NCBI GenBank assembly: GCA_916048095.2
Contig: OU696589.1
Location: 413,501-477,500 of the forward strand
Origin: Sacculina carcini
Taxonomy: Eukaryota > Arthropoda > Thecostraca > Sacculinidae
Direction: 5' to 3'
DNA length: 64,000 nt
Shown here in pieces: positions 1-10,222 of this stretch; positions within the stretch are counted from its first letter, which is position 1, and each line of letters begins with the position of its first letter. A model generated the notes under the pieces. The model saw only the letters and a program-made list of their open reading frames with translations, was not told where the DNA came from and ran no database searches. A program made the position numbers and the translations under genes.

Positions 1-1543
1 TAGGATGACAGGTCTGACTTAGACATTCCTGGCTTGAGTATGGGTACAATTATGCAGTGTTGCCATGATGGGGGGTAGAAGTCATTGATCCAAAGTTGAT
101 TACAACACGACAACAAGATAATTTTGTTTGATGAGTTCAAATTTTTGAAGAAGGCGTAATGAATGTCATCCGGCCCTGGTGATGTATAATGACATTGAGA
201 TATACATTTGTATAGCTCTAGAATAGTAAAAGGAGTATTGTAGGATGACACGGTAAGAATAGAGGATCCGGTAGTAACAGAGGATGTAGGTGATACAGTG
301 GATGGATGACTTGGGGTGGATGAACTTTTTGAGATTTGTGAGTAGTGTGTAGCACGTTGATGGAGAACTGGTGGCTGGTAAGTGATGAGTGGGTTACCTA
401 AATATGTTACTGGAGGGGAGGTCGGTGGTCGGTGTATTTAGCAGAAAGAACGGACTGTGTGCCATAGTATAGTAATGGGTTCTCTGTGCGTGAAAGAGTG
501 AGTGAGGTGAGACCAGCTGTCACGTTTGGCAGAGCGGATCGTCTTGTGCGCCATTGATTTGGCCCTCTTGTAGGTGTCAAGAGATGATGTGGTGCGGTGG
601 GACCGAAAGAAGCGCAGGGCTCTTTTGCGTTTTAGCACTGCATCTCTACGCGCTTGGGTCCACCATGGACAACTACGTCGGGCTTTGTGATGAGTCTTAG
701 AAGAAGGAATGGAATGTGTGGCAGCGTAAAGAAGAGAAAATGCTATGTGAACGGCTATTATAGTGTAATCGGATTCAGTGTATTGTTCTGTGAATATAAT
801 GTTGGTTTATACTGGAATATACTGTATCCAGTTGGCTTGTGCATATTTCCACCTGATCTGATGTGAAGGTATGATTGAGCAATATGATAGGAGAGAGGTA
901 ATAACAGGAGAGTGATCACTAGAGAGGAATGAGTCGTGACACTGCCAGTGCAATAAAGGAGCTAGAATTGAGGAGCATAGTGTAATATTGAGATGTGCGA
1001 GTGTGCCGTTGTGTTCGTGTAGTCGGGTTGGTGAGCCATCGTTGAGAAAGTTGAGTGTGTGATTGGTGATGGAGGAGACCAGCTCGCGGCCTCGAACGTC
1101 TGAGACGACCGAGCCCCAGAGGAGTGTTCGGCATTAAAATTACCGCAGAGGATAAAGGGATGCAGAAATTGTTGGATAAGAGAATCAAAGAAGGAAGAAT
1201 CTCAAATTTGTTGTGGTGGGATGTATAAACTGCATATAATGATTGTTTTGTTATATATAGTTATTTGAACGGCTACAGCCTGGTATGGTCCGGTGAGTGT
1301 GATGCGATGATGTGGAAGAGAGGACTGAATGAGGAATCTGGCACCGCCATTACGCCTGACGTTATCAGCATAGAAGTGGTGTACGTGGTAACAGTTGGGC
1401 ATGAAGTGAAGGCTGTCAGTTGGGAGAAGATATGTTTCTTGTAGACAGACGGTGTGTGGAAGATTAGAAGAGAGAAGTTGTTGGAGCTCTGATCGTTTGT
1501 TGTCAAAGCCCCTACAGTTCCATTGAAAGATTAATGGATGCAT
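1..1543 (-). pseudogene. LINE retrotransposon fragment: AP endonuclease, linker and start of reverse transcriptase
   Basis: Reading the minus strand from 1543, the peptide opens with an endonuclease start (FQWNCRGF, then VCLQET), typical of the EEP/AP-endonuclease domain that nicks the target for LINE insertion. A later block (NFNAEH, about 1140) corresponds to the usual GDFNAHH motif in another frame. Around 438-638 comes the basic linker seen between endonuclease and RT (KRALRFFRSH, RAKSMAHKTIRSAKRDSW). Near 1-200 the RT entry motif (SPGPDDIHYAFF, PPSWQH, PILKPG) is readable across two frames. The element runs off the left edge. Frameshifts and stops make it a dead copy. It looks like an I/Nimb- or Jockey-type LINE, but the clade is not settled. 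Confidence 0.8.
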
Positions 1544-1743
1544 ATGATGACCACGTTGTGTTACGTGTGTATACATAAATTTGTGTGATGATAGAGGGGA
1601 TTGAGTATTGGATGATTTGTTGATTTTTTTCTTGTAGTAGTCGGTCGTGCTTTCTGTCCGGTATAATTCTATTTTGACTTCTGGTGTCCCTTGGCGTCCC
1701 TCGGCATTGTGTGAGCGCACGTTTGCGATAGTATCTCCCCTTC

Positions 1744-1906
1744 CACCTGTGACGTGTAGTTTTCCGTCTGCATGTGTGTCTGTGTTTGTCCCTAGCGCGT
1801 CTCGTCAACTGGCACACTAGGTGTACGCGCGTGTGCTGTCCTTTCTCGAATATCACGCTCTGTCTACTGTTTTTTCGCTACCTTTTCTCTCTTTTTGCGG
1901 GCTATC
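1744..1906 (+). promoter_or_regulatory. Probable 5' UTR of the plus-strand LINE
   Basis: This pyrimidine-rich stretch lies between the 5' side of the minus-strand LINE and the first ATG of the plus-strand ORF1 at 1907. LINEs of this kind carry internal promoters in the 5' UTR. I see no TATA box, so the assignment rests on position only. Confidence 0.3.
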
Positions 1907-3011
1907 ATGGACGCGGTCTGCACTGTCTGCAAATTAGCTGGCAGCGATGTAGCCAGGTGTCTTTCCTGCTCGACTTGCCCGGCGTGGGCTCACACAAAAT
2001 GCACTTGTCTCCAGAAAGTCAAATTGGACAATCTGAAAATTATAAACTGTTCCTGTTCGCCCTGCATAGGACGTGCCAAGCTAGCGATCGAAATTTCCAT
2101 TAGCGTGAGTGGCTACGGAGCTCGACTCTGCTATCGAGGCCAAAGTCGATTCCAACATTTCGGCTTTGGAGTCGGCTGTCTTGCCGCCAAAACCCGCTGG
2201 TTCGTCTACCACGTCACCGCCCGCGGCCACTCCCATAAAAACACATGCCGTTGTCGTTAAATCGACGACCAGGAATTCAAACTTCACGGCTGATACTCTC
2301 ACGGCGACACTGAAGACGGTGCAGGTCGCTGGCTCTCTACCAGCTCAGGGCGGTGGTGTTGTGCTCAATTGCTGCTCAGCTGACGCCGCTGCAAAAGCGG
2401 CGAGTTGAGTGCGCGAACAAGTACGGATGTGGAGGATCATGTGCCGCAACACGCCTCCATCCCGCCGAAAGGGACTGTCGCCAGCATCCTTTCGTCGTTT
2501 CCTGGCTCATTTGTCGAGGGATTGCGGTTGAAAAAATTCTCTGTTGGCCGATGCTTCGCTGCAAGAATAGAGAGTGCTATTCTTCACCACCCCCCGCGAC
2601 GATCGAATGCACACGGTTCTGGCGGTCTCTCAACGTGTCCGGTCTATAATCCGCAGCCAAGGAGATCGTTTGTGTGTCGGTCTTTGGTCGTGCACCGTCT
2701 ATGACAGATTATGGGTGGCGCGCTGCTACAACTGTTCCGGCCTGGATCACAAAGCGGCCAAATGTTCTCGTCCGTTGGCGTGTGGCCGCTGCGCTGGTTC
2801 ACACTTGACTACTGCCTGCGACCAGACTGCTCCGCTGAAGTGTACTAATTGCAGCACTGCTGGACGGGACCACTGCCACTCGGCACTTTCACCTGGCTGT
2901 GCTTCGTTCCTGGCGGTTCGCAACTACATCCGCTCTCGTACTGCGACCTCAGACTCAGCTTCTACCTCTTCTCTCTCTACTGACACCTGTTATTCTCAAT
3001 CTTCTGACTAA
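1907..3011 (+). pseudogene. LINE ORF1 with PHD-like finger and CCHC zinc knuckles, frameshifted
   Basis: From ATG 1907 the frame begins with a PHD-like cysteine/histidine pattern (CTVCKLAGSD, CLSCSTCPAWAHTKC, then CSC and SPC). The reading then passes through at least two other frames (2109-2408 and 2405-2704). It ends in 2574-3011 with three knuckle-like blocks (CYNCSGLDHKAAKC, CGRCAGSHLTTAC, CTNCSTAGRDHC). This order, PHD-like finger then CCHC knuckles upstream of an endonuclease, is known for nucleic-acid-binding ORF1 proteins of several animal LINEs. It sits directly before an endonuclease fragment on the same strand, so the two belong to one element. Frameshifts show it is not functional. 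Confidence 0.75.
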
Positions 3012-3049
3012 CTAGCTCCATCCCATGTCTCCTCCCCTCTTTCCTCATT

Positions 3050-3597
3050 AAGAATTGGCCTATTTAACATCCGATTTTGCCGCTTCGAAACTGAATTTTT
3101 ATCGTATCTCTGATCTACTTATCGTTTGTATTTCCTCCGTCCTGTCGAGACGTGGCTGTATGATTCGGATGTTGCTTCATTTTTGTCTCTCATTCCTTCT
3201 CCTTACATGTTTCTTCACTCCTCTCGCTCTTCCGCTGTCAAATCTCATGGGGTGGAATTGTCTATATTTATAATTCATCACTTTCCTTGGCCATCATTCG
3301 TTCTCTTTCTTCCTTTTCTTCGTTTGAATTTCTCGCTTTATCCCTGTGGGTTCCGTCTCAATCTAAATTCTACATCCTTATATATCGCCACAATCATCCC
3401 AGTACTGTCTCCGCATTATCTAATGAGTTTTCCGACATCACTGAATCCATCACTTCGATTTTCTATAATCGTTTCATCGCTTTTGGTGATCTCAACTTCT
3501 GGGCAAATGTACCCTGCATTTCTACCTATACTCGTAACGCAGAACGTTCTTGCGTGTTTGTTAGTGAAGGTGTTTTAGTGGGCCATGTTGCGTTGTG
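3050..3597 (+). pseudogene. LINE AP-endonuclease fragment, 3' truncated
   Basis: Three frames together show the start of a CR1/L2-like endonuclease: a GLFNIRF-type opening near 3057, VETWLYDSDV near 3144, a GGIVYIYNSSL block near 3250 and FGDLNF near 3483 (the GDFN motif). The sequence stops being recognisable about 3597 and no RT follows, so the copy is cut off inside ORF2. It continues the ORF1 fragment upstream. Confidence 0.7.
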
Positions 3598-3599
3598 AT

Positions 3600-4496
3600 T
3601 GTGTTGAGTTGTGATATCTTGCTTTGTTGCTAGAATTTAAGTACACGCGCTGGTGGTATATACACTGACATTGCTATATTGGCTGATAGAGTTCCTCATA
3701 AAGTAAGTAAATACAGTACATATCTGCATTGTAATTGTAGTACATACCATAGCACATAATTGTAAAGTACACAGTAAGTAGTACATATCTGTGTTTTACG
3801 ACTAATGCTAAATTATTCATGTGAAATACAATAAAATGTACTGATAACAATGAAGTTTGATATTTAATGTAAAATCAATAACATACATTGTGGTTCTAGT
3901 TGGGACAATTTCGATTTCAATTGGGACAAATGAAATTGCAAAAGGTATAGTTTATTTTATTATTTACCTTGAATCGGAGCTAATCCCAATCACTTGAAAG
4001 ATAACTTAGATGCAAATATAATGGACTTCATCAACAAATATATCCCTACATGGCAGCTTCTCAAACTATATATATTCTTAAACATAAAATATTAATTGAA
4101 ATCATTTGCATGAGTAATAAATTTGTTACTAAAACACAATGATAATAATATGAACAAAATAATAAACAATATGATTATGCATTATCAATGCGACTACCAC
4201 CTAAATTTGTAAGAATTACCAAATTGATTTTCACTTTTGCCAAATTGAATTTCACTTTTGCCAAATTGATTTTCAGTTTTGCCAAATTGACTTGTAAATG
4301 GTATAGATGACATACGACATATACATACAGTATATGAGTACAGTAAATACAAATTGACTAGATGGCATACGATGTATACATACATACAGATGGCATACAT
4401 GATATACATACATACACATACTTACACACACACTGACATAGCGAAACGCTTCAATGAATTAATCCTAATATTTTCTCTGCAATATTATCGGAATCT
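3600..4496. other. AT-rich stretch without a recognisable gene
   Basis: Apart from the short repeat at 4210-4291 and scattered ATAC/CATA runs, nothing recognisable is seen on either strand. Confidence 0.5.
4210..4291. repeat. Short tandem repeat, unit about 21-22 bp
   Basis: The unit 'tttgccaaattga' plus 'ttttcact' recurs about four times in a row with small changes. It produces a repetitive FGKSE peptide on the minus strand, which explains the small ORF there. Confidence 0.8.
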
Positions 4497-5650
4497 GTGT
4501 TAGACGTGCAATATCAATTCACACGCACTTTCGCATTTCGTTGCGAGTGCAATGATGAAGTGAAAACAGGGAGCGCAACTGGAATGTGTGCTCAGTGTTT
4601 CAATCGCCGAAAATGTCGCACAGTGTACTGTAAACGCGCATACAGCAGGGACACACCAGTACACATGACAGAATCGATAGAGCTGGTAGGGTCGCGCGGT
4701 GGCGCGAGACAAAATTTTTGTCGCACCACATAATACTAGTTATGGAATGTAATAAGTACAGCCTTTTCTCACAAATATGTTTTCATAATTAAATGATTTT
4801 CACTACTATTTTACAGGTTTTAGTGAGGCTTCTGCAAAGTTTTAAGTGCAACAATATAGCACAATTTTTAGGATTTTTAGCGTAATTTATCTTGATTATT
4901 AGCGCACCAAAATGTCACCCTACTCATCAGGTGTGTTAATTGATGTGTGCTGCATAGAACAAATCAGATGCCTGGGGAAGACGAGCTACTTGATAGCTAA
5001 TCCCCATCTACAGCATCTGTAGGTAATATTACATTCATATTGGGTTGTCTAAATTACCCCGAAATTTATGCTGTTGCTTCGCTTGGGGCGAAGCGGTCAA
5101 GCCTGAGTGACGTCACAATGACGCCGCATTTATCAGCTAATCACAGCTTGACAAGTCGGACCATTAGTCGATCAGTTCAATGTGTCAAGTAAAGACCGGT
5201 TAAGTTAACAAAGGGGTCAAGCATTAATGCAAACATTGAGGTCCGTTGTGGTCCAGCGCAAGTAAGATAGGTTTGTTCAAGTCTGCAAGCTGTTCAAGTC
5301 TTCAAGTCTGCAAGTTGTTCAAGTCTTCAAGTCTGCAAGTTGTTCAAGTTGTTTAAGTATTAAAGTCTTCCATTCTGCAAGTATTCAAGTCTTGAAGTGC
5401 ACTGCAAGTGTCTACATCTCCTAGTTTCCAGGCACGTTATCTCTGCTACGTGGCTTTATTCGGAGGACCGCTTCAAAAACCTCCGACCAGTAGACACACA
5501 AACCCAGTTCAGAAGTTCGCTGATTTAAAAGGCAAAATTTCACCTACAACCATTTAAAGACGTGTTTCAATTATTCTCCTAATGCCCTTTCTCCATTTAC
5601 TGCCTTTCATTTTGTCGTTAAATATATGTTTGTATCTGTGCCTTATAACA
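4497..5650. other. Unassigned stretch, no clear gene
   Basis: A 78-codon plus frame at 4497-4733 has eight cysteines but matches no family I recognise, and an overlapping minus frame of similar length argues against coding. A palindromic CRE-type site TGACGTCA sits at 5108-5115. The rest contains the tandem repeat at 5278-5400 and nothing else I can name. Confidence 0.4.
5278..5400. repeat. Imperfect tandem repeat of 'caagtctgcaagttgttcaagtc'-type units
   Basis: The words 'caagtctgcaag', 'ttgttcaagt' and 'cttcaagt' alternate over about 120 bp, giving roughly 17-24-bp units repeated several times with decay towards the right. Confidence 0.75.
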
Positions 5651-5764
5651 ACAACAACAGCAACACTTGTATTTGGTATAGCGCTCAAATTATCATAGGC
5701 GCGAGAAACGGATAGTCACAAAATGTACACAATGTAGATTTAACAAAACTGTATCGCATGAACA
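5651..5764 (-). mobile_element. Retroposon 3' tail with 'gcgctata' end and (GTT)n-type tail
   Basis: Read on the minus strand the sequence ends 'gagcgctataccaaatac' followed by a GTT-rich simple repeat. A second copy with the same end but a TGAT-type tail is inserted at 57059-57217. The shared 3' end with different simple tails suggests a family of short LINE/SINE-like retroposons. Only about 80 bp is comparable, so the class is uncertain. Confidence 0.4.
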
Positions 5765-5792
5765 TGTGGCGTCGTGAAGCCACATTGAACAC
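5765..5792 (-). repeat. LTR of element B, first part (terminal CA side)
   Basis: The 28 bases from 'tgtggcgtcgtgaagccaca' to 'ttgaacac' match the start of the right LTR at 10223-10250. The LTR is then interrupted by element A and resumes at 8721. Confidence 0.8.
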
Positions 5793-6242
5793 TGTGGTTG
5801 TAAAAAAACACAAATTGGGAACGTATAATTCTAGACTAGAAACACAAGGGAAATAAATGCCACAACACCACACCAATTCAACGCCTCATCTCCTGCGCTA
5901 GCCACACCAAACACCGCCAGCAACACAACAACCCCGCGATACACTCACATTCGCACTCCCATCCTTTCTCCAACCATACTTCCGGCTGCTTCAGTGCCGC
6001 CGCACCGAACTCCTCTCAGCATATTGTACAAACACACACACGCAGTCGCACACACACATACACACACACACACACACATACATACGCGCGAACACACACA
6101 CATGCTAATCAAACACTCCGCAGAACAGGTCAGCAAATACGCACATACATACGCACATGTGTATAACTCACAATATACGACAACGCACGACTCACACAAG
6201 CACACACACACACACATACACACACATACCCATGCAATTACA
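5793..6242 (-). repeat. 3' LTR of element A
   Basis: 450 bp, matching 8274-8720 along its length, with long (CA)n tracts at 6026-6090 and 6190-6230. Terminal TG/CA is intact. Confidence 0.85.
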
Positions 6243-6700
6243 CTCCTCCCAGATGACATGACACATGTCATCTCAATCACAGCAATATCGGCAAGGGGGT
6301 CTTCTCATCCGTTCTGAACGTCTCAGCGTCCGCTCACCGTCGTTTTCAACACCAGCATTGCCATCTTGCCATCATTGCCACGAAGCCGATTGCGAGCCGA
6401 TAAGCGGTGCAGCATTGTGTCTGTGCACCGTCTCGTTGATACTCCAGTCTTTCTTGGCAGCAATAAGCTTGACTGTGCGGTAATAATGCCCATTGACTCC
6501 ATGCCCTGATGTCGTGTAAGATTTAGCCTGCCGTTTGGTAGCAGGACGTCTGACTCTTCTGGCAAAATGAGACATTCGTTTCGGACTCTTTGTGTCACGT
6601 GGGACGTACTGGCCAGTTTGGTTGCGTTTCTTCCACGCGTGACGGACACTTGCCAAAAAGTATGCGCGATCACTTGCCGACCTTGCACAGTGTACATTTG
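6243..6700 (-). pseudogene. C-terminal remnant of pol in element A
   Basis: Just inside the 3' LTR the minus strand reads TLRRSERMRRPPCRY. It corresponds to the tail TLRRSERVRITPQRY at the end of pol in element C (61200). Upstream blocks (DVLLPNGR, GIITAQS) resemble the 'WVRPSG ... MVTKIMS' part of the integrase C-terminal region in C, with frame changes. The segment between the protease and this tail, which should hold RT, RNase H and the integrase core, is absent. Confidence 0.6.
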
Positions 6701-6703
6701 AGC

Positions 6704-7204
6704 TCACAGCGGCAAACACGATTCATGAGCGCGATCACCAAAAACCACATCAACTGGGGAAGTCACAGTTACTCCTCCCAGTGAAGATATACCGTTCATT
6801 CCTAAGACTAGGTTGCAATTGATCGGTCGAAACTCTACCACCAGAACGTCCACTCGTGCTGACCGACCATCGGGCAGCTTGACAGTCACTTGCCCAGTGC
6901 CTGAGCACACAACGTGCTGACCACTTAGAGTGCTGAAGCTGGCCTTTTTCCTGGTCAACCGGGAGCAGGCGGAAACATGCACAATGCTAGTGGAGCACCC
7001 CGTGTCGACAAGTGCTGTCCGGCGCACTCCATCGACGAGAAGCTGCACACAGGGAAGCGCCTTGCTTACTGACGAGAAGAGACCGACGCCGACGTCTCTC
7101 CTCTGTCCGCGTTTCCCGACGGCAATGCTTCGCGACAATTCCAAGAGACATGCCCTTCTCTTCCGCATCTGTAGCATACAGCTGAGGGTTTTTGCTGGCG
7201 ACAC
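6704..7204 (-). pseudogene. Retroviral-type aspartyl protease of element A
   Basis: The frame contains the catalytic motif LVDTGCSTSIV and the second conserved block LVLGMNGISSLGGV, the LGMN flap/ILG region of retropepsins. The protease would cut the Gag-Pol polyprotein inside virus-like particles. The homologous protease of element C (63248-63667) has LVDTGCSISI and IMLGMNGITLLGGV. The domain itself is uninterrupted, but its parent element has lost the polymerase. Confidence 0.8.
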
Positions 7205-7218
7205 ACTCTTGCCCTAAG

Positions 7219-7740
7219 TCAAGGCTTGCCGCATTGATAACAGATCAACGAACGATCAAAATGGCTGTAATCTGAGCTACGCTTACCTGCTGCGCAAATA
7301 CCGCTGCGGGTTCCCACAAACACACGTTCATCGGCCAAAACAACTCTTGCACGCTCCAGCACACTCTTCAGAGACATGTCGTCCAGCTTTGAATTTGCTC
7401 GCAATACATGTCGAACATTCTCTGGGAGGCCGCTGATGAAGGCGCATTTCAGTGCAAGAGGACTCGCAATGCCACATCGGCCGGCAAGTTTCTTTAGATT
7501 TGCCAAATATACATCGACTGAATCACCGTCCTTTAATCTGCAAGTGATTAACTCCTCATATGACAAATACGGGTCACTGCCGAATGCTTGAGTTAGAGCA
7601 TCAGCAACTTTGCCAGCATCAGCTTGCTCTTCATCGGAGAGTCTGTCCACCACCGCGTACGCATCTCCCGAGAGTCGCATTTGAATAACTGTCGCAACAT
7701 CTGAAACTTTTCTGAGCAGACAAATTTGCAAGCAATACAA
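7219..7740 (-). pseudogene. Gag (C-terminal half) of element A
   Basis: The minus frame holds a Gag capsid-type segment (DALTQAFGSDPYLSYEEL, VYLANLKKLAGRCGI, ALKCAFISGLPENVRHVLR) followed by a first zinc-knuckle half (CYQCGKP). The same peptide words occur in element C at 63721-63987 (KLAGRCGI, LKCAFISGL, ETVRHILR). Gag is cut by the insertion at 7750-8147; its N-terminal part continues at 8148-8273. Confidence 0.8.
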
Positions 7741-7749
7741 AATAACTTC

Positions 7750-8147
7750 TGCCGAACAAAATTAATGTGTATTAGGACAGGCGCGCGTGGGACATCGCTG
7801 TCCCACGCGCGCCTACAAGACCACACCACTCGTAGACACGCCTCAAGAACGACTCCCCATTTCCCCTAGTTACAGTCACCAACAAAGCTCAGCACACACG
7901 CACACCAACACACGCACACACACACACACACTCACATGCATACACATACACACACGTGCACACCATCTGCCTGTATAACCAGTGCTGCGCATACAGACAC
8001 GCACACATTCACAAACAAACATCTACCGCTCGCGCAAGGAACACAGCCACACAAACACGCGCACACTTTCACTCGCGCTAACATACACACTTGCATACGG
8101 AAACATCATAACCCAAACACACACACGCACACACACACACACACTAA
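7750..8147. mobile_element. Solo-LTR-like insertion with GC-rich hairpin, inside gag of element A
   Basis: Gag of element A is interrupted between LRKVSDVATVIQM (left) and IGKFENFC (right). The insert starts near 'tgccgaacaaaatt', contains a hairpin at 7780-7813 and is otherwise (CA)-rich. Its first ~100 bp resemble the start of the duplicated unit at 47301 and 48447 (hairpin, then 'acaagac', 'cgactcccc'). It is therefore probably a solo LTR of that family. I could not define a target duplication, so the ends are approximate. Confidence 0.55.
7780..7813. repeat. Perfect 15-bp GC-rich hairpin
   Basis: GGCGCGCGTGGGACA is followed by TCGC and then its exact reverse complement. Related hairpins occur at 47339-47371 and 48485-48517 with 12-bp stems and different loops. 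Confidence 0.9.
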
Positions 8148-8273
8148 TGGCTCAGCAATATACCACAAAAATTTTCGAACTTTCCAATCCACTCAGAAAC
8201 ATCTTGCTTTCCATCGTATTCTGGAATCAGCCTCAAGGATATCTCTTTTTCACCAATAATTGCCGAAATACCT
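8148..8273 (-). pseudogene. Gag N-terminal part of element A
   Basis: Immediately inside the 5' LTR the minus strand reads QPQGISAIIGEKEIS, LRLIPEYDGKQDVSEWIGKF, ENFC, a typical Gag opening. There is no obvious ATG or primer-binding site between LTR and Gag, so the leader appears deleted. Confidence 0.65.
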
Positions 8274-8720
8274 TGTGGCTGTAAAAAGAAAAAAAAACAC
8301 AAATTGGGAACGTATAATTCTAGACTAAAAACACAAGGGAAATAAATGCCACAACACAACACCAATTCAACTCTCCATCTCCTGCGCTAGCCACACCAAA
8401 CACCGCCAGCCACACAACAACCCCGCGATACACTCACATTCGCACTCCCACCCTTCTCCAACCAGACTTCCGGCTGCTTCAGTGCCGCCGCACCGAACTC
8501 CTCTCAGCATAATGAACAAACACACACTCGCAGTCGCACACACACATGCACACACATATATACATACGCGCGCACACACACATGCTAATCAAACACTCCG
8601 CATAGCAGGTCAGCAAATACGCATATACATACACACATTTGTATAACTCACAATATACGACAACGCACAACTCACACAAGCACACACACACACACATACA
8701 CACATGTCCATGCAATTACA
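8274..8720 (-). repeat. 5' LTR of element A
   Basis: 447 bp, collinear with 5793-6242 apart from small substitutions and differences in (CA)n length. Followed by target duplication AACAC at 8721-8725. Confidence 0.85.
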
Positions 8721-9024
8721 AACACGAGGAAGACACGGCGAGAAAAGTCTATTGCAGGCGAGATCACAATACAAGCTAATACCAGCGAAAGCGAGCGAAT
8801 CAGAGCGAATCAGTACGAATGCCTGTTGACCGGCAGTGTGCCGTGTTATATAAGCTCGGTCATGTGACCTTTCACACGGTCACATGACCATTCACACGGT
8901 CACATTCCCACACACACGCCTAAACGCGTTCAACAATACAAAATGATACACACAGACATACTAGTTAAGTTGACACATACACACCGGACACACACCACTG
9001 ACCCAAGACTAACTACACACAGAC
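8721..9024 (-). repeat. 3' LTR of element B, second part
   Basis: It continues the LTR interrupted by element A and matches 10246-10541: 'gaggaagacacggcgagaaa', a TATA-like 'ttatataa' near 8854, two 'cacacggtcacat' repeats, then 'gcctaaacgcgttcaacaat'. It ends next to the protease remnant of B. Confidence 0.8.
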
Positions 9025-9059
9025 GTAACCGCACTGATGTTGGCAGGAGCGACAGTGTG

Positions 9060-9345
9060 CTTACCTCGGTCCGCGGAAGGACGGAGACGCCTGCTCCGGC
9101 GTCAACAATGAAGGACAACCATTTGGTGCCGACACGAGCTGCTAATGTGAGGTGTGGCAGGCCACTTGATGCAGCTACCATGGCCTGCCGATCTAGTTTT
9201 CCGGGGTCGACGGACGGGAACGATCGGCAGGCACCGGCGAGGAGCCCCTGGATGATGGTTGCATCGCCTGATTTGCTGGTTTCCGTGGCCACTGACACCA
9301 TGGCTTGCACGTGCGTGCAGCGGATCCAAGAAATATATGACCACG
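9060..9345 (-). pseudogene. Aspartyl protease remnant of element B
   Basis: The minus frame has GLPHLTLAARVGTKW, LSFIVDAGAGVSVLP and STLSLLPTS. FIVDAGAGVSV is a retropepsin active site in which the canonical DTG/DSG reads DAG. The sequence stops shortly after the protease and runs into the LTR. Confidence 0.65.
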
Positions 9346-10071
9346 ACACACTTTCGTGCGTTGGTCGGAATGAAATGGCTGCAGTCCTATGCCGTATCTG
9401 GCGCTTGATACTCTCTCCTGCTGTCGTCCGCGGCGATGAGTGGTCGCTGCCTGGGTAAACATACCGGGCGCGGCTAGGCACTGCGACGGCACTATCGGCA
9501 TCAACTCGTCTGCCAGCTTGCCGAGCTGATCCAGGGGTGTCTGCTGTTGTGCAGCCAAGACCGGGCCGAGTGCTGGTGGTAACGCCTGAGTAAACTTGTG
9601 ACGAACTAAATCTTCCGTCACTTTTACTTTGCGTGCACGCGCCATCAACTCAGTAATCATCTAGGCAGATGGTCGACCATTCATGACAGTGCTAGAAATG
9701 AGCTCTTCAAACAGCTCCGTTTTGTATTTCTAGAGAATCTGGAGAACATCGGATTTGAGCTGTGAATATGACTCTTGCTCCATTGTAGCAGGGCTCACTT
9801 TGCACACCACGTTCGGGGGCAGAGCTGCGATTAGGTGGTAGAATTTTGTGGATTCTACCGACACTCGCTGGAGGCGAAATTGTGCCTCCATGATTGCGAA
9901 CCAGCCTTCCATGCAATTATCCATGAAAGGCGGTGGCTTAAGAGCCACGCCATGCGCTAAAGAAGCGGAAACCTCAACCACTGATGTACTTTCGGCTCCG
10001 TTCTTAGTGGGAAATGGCGTGGCGTTATCACTCCACTGAACGAAATTTAAATTTATGAACAAATTGAACAA
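9193..10071 (-). pseudogene. Gag of element B
   Basis: On the minus strand from about 10071: PPPFMDNCMEGWFAIMEAQF, ESTKFYHLIAALPPNVVCKV, then after a stop TELFEELISS and further FTQALPPALGPVLA, LGKLADELM. This is the usual order of a metazoan Gypsy Gag (helical capsid segment ending in the ALA..AD region). One in-frame stop near 9733 and a frame change near 9660 break it. It sits directly downstream of the 5' LTR and primer-binding site of B. Confidence 0.75.
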
Positions 10072-10195
10072 AAAAAATAAGATGGTAAATTAAATGAAGA
10101 AAGAAAATTAATGGAAAGATGAAATGAAGAAATTAAAACTCACTGAAGGTGTGAACCTAGTAGGCGTCAGAAGACGTGAATAGACGTAGGCGTCG

Positions 10196-10222
10196 ATGAC
10201 GGTCACGTCGGGGTCACTAGTA
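10196..10222 (-). promoter_or_regulatory. Primer-binding-site candidate of element B
   Basis: Read on the minus strand, the 5' LTR ends in CCACA at 10223 and is followed by 'tactagtgaccccgacgtga'. A TGACCCCGACGTGA block just after the 5' LTR is typical of animal Gypsy primer-binding sites. The first bases deviate from a perfect TGG start. Confidence 0.5.

Larger units (their letters stand above)
5793..8720 (-). mobile_element. LTR element A, internally deleted, inserted in the LTR of element B
   Basis: LTRs at 5793-6242 and 8274-8720 start TGTGG and end TTACA on the plus strand, and on the minus strand TGTAA and CCACA. The flanks are AACAC at 5788-5792 and 8721-8725, a 5-bp target duplication; removing the element restores the B LTR sequence seen intact at 10223. 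Inside, on the minus strand, are gag, a CCHC remnant, an aspartyl protease and the last residues of pol. RT, RNase H and the integrase core are missing. Gag and protease closely resemble those of element C at the right edge, so A is a non-autonomous cousin of C. Confidence 0.85.

Noticed and set aside
5108-5115. CRE site TGACGTCA as promoter of a host gene
   Set aside because: An 8-bp match is expected by chance at this scale and no gene follows.
5945-8715. Cys-Val or His-Thr rich frames
   Set aside because: Translations of (CA)n/(TG)n tracts in the LTRs of element A and neighbours.
8943-9458. 171-codon plus-strand frame
   Set aside because: It lies antisense to the Gag/protease of element B, whose peptide is recognisable; the plus frame has no domain.
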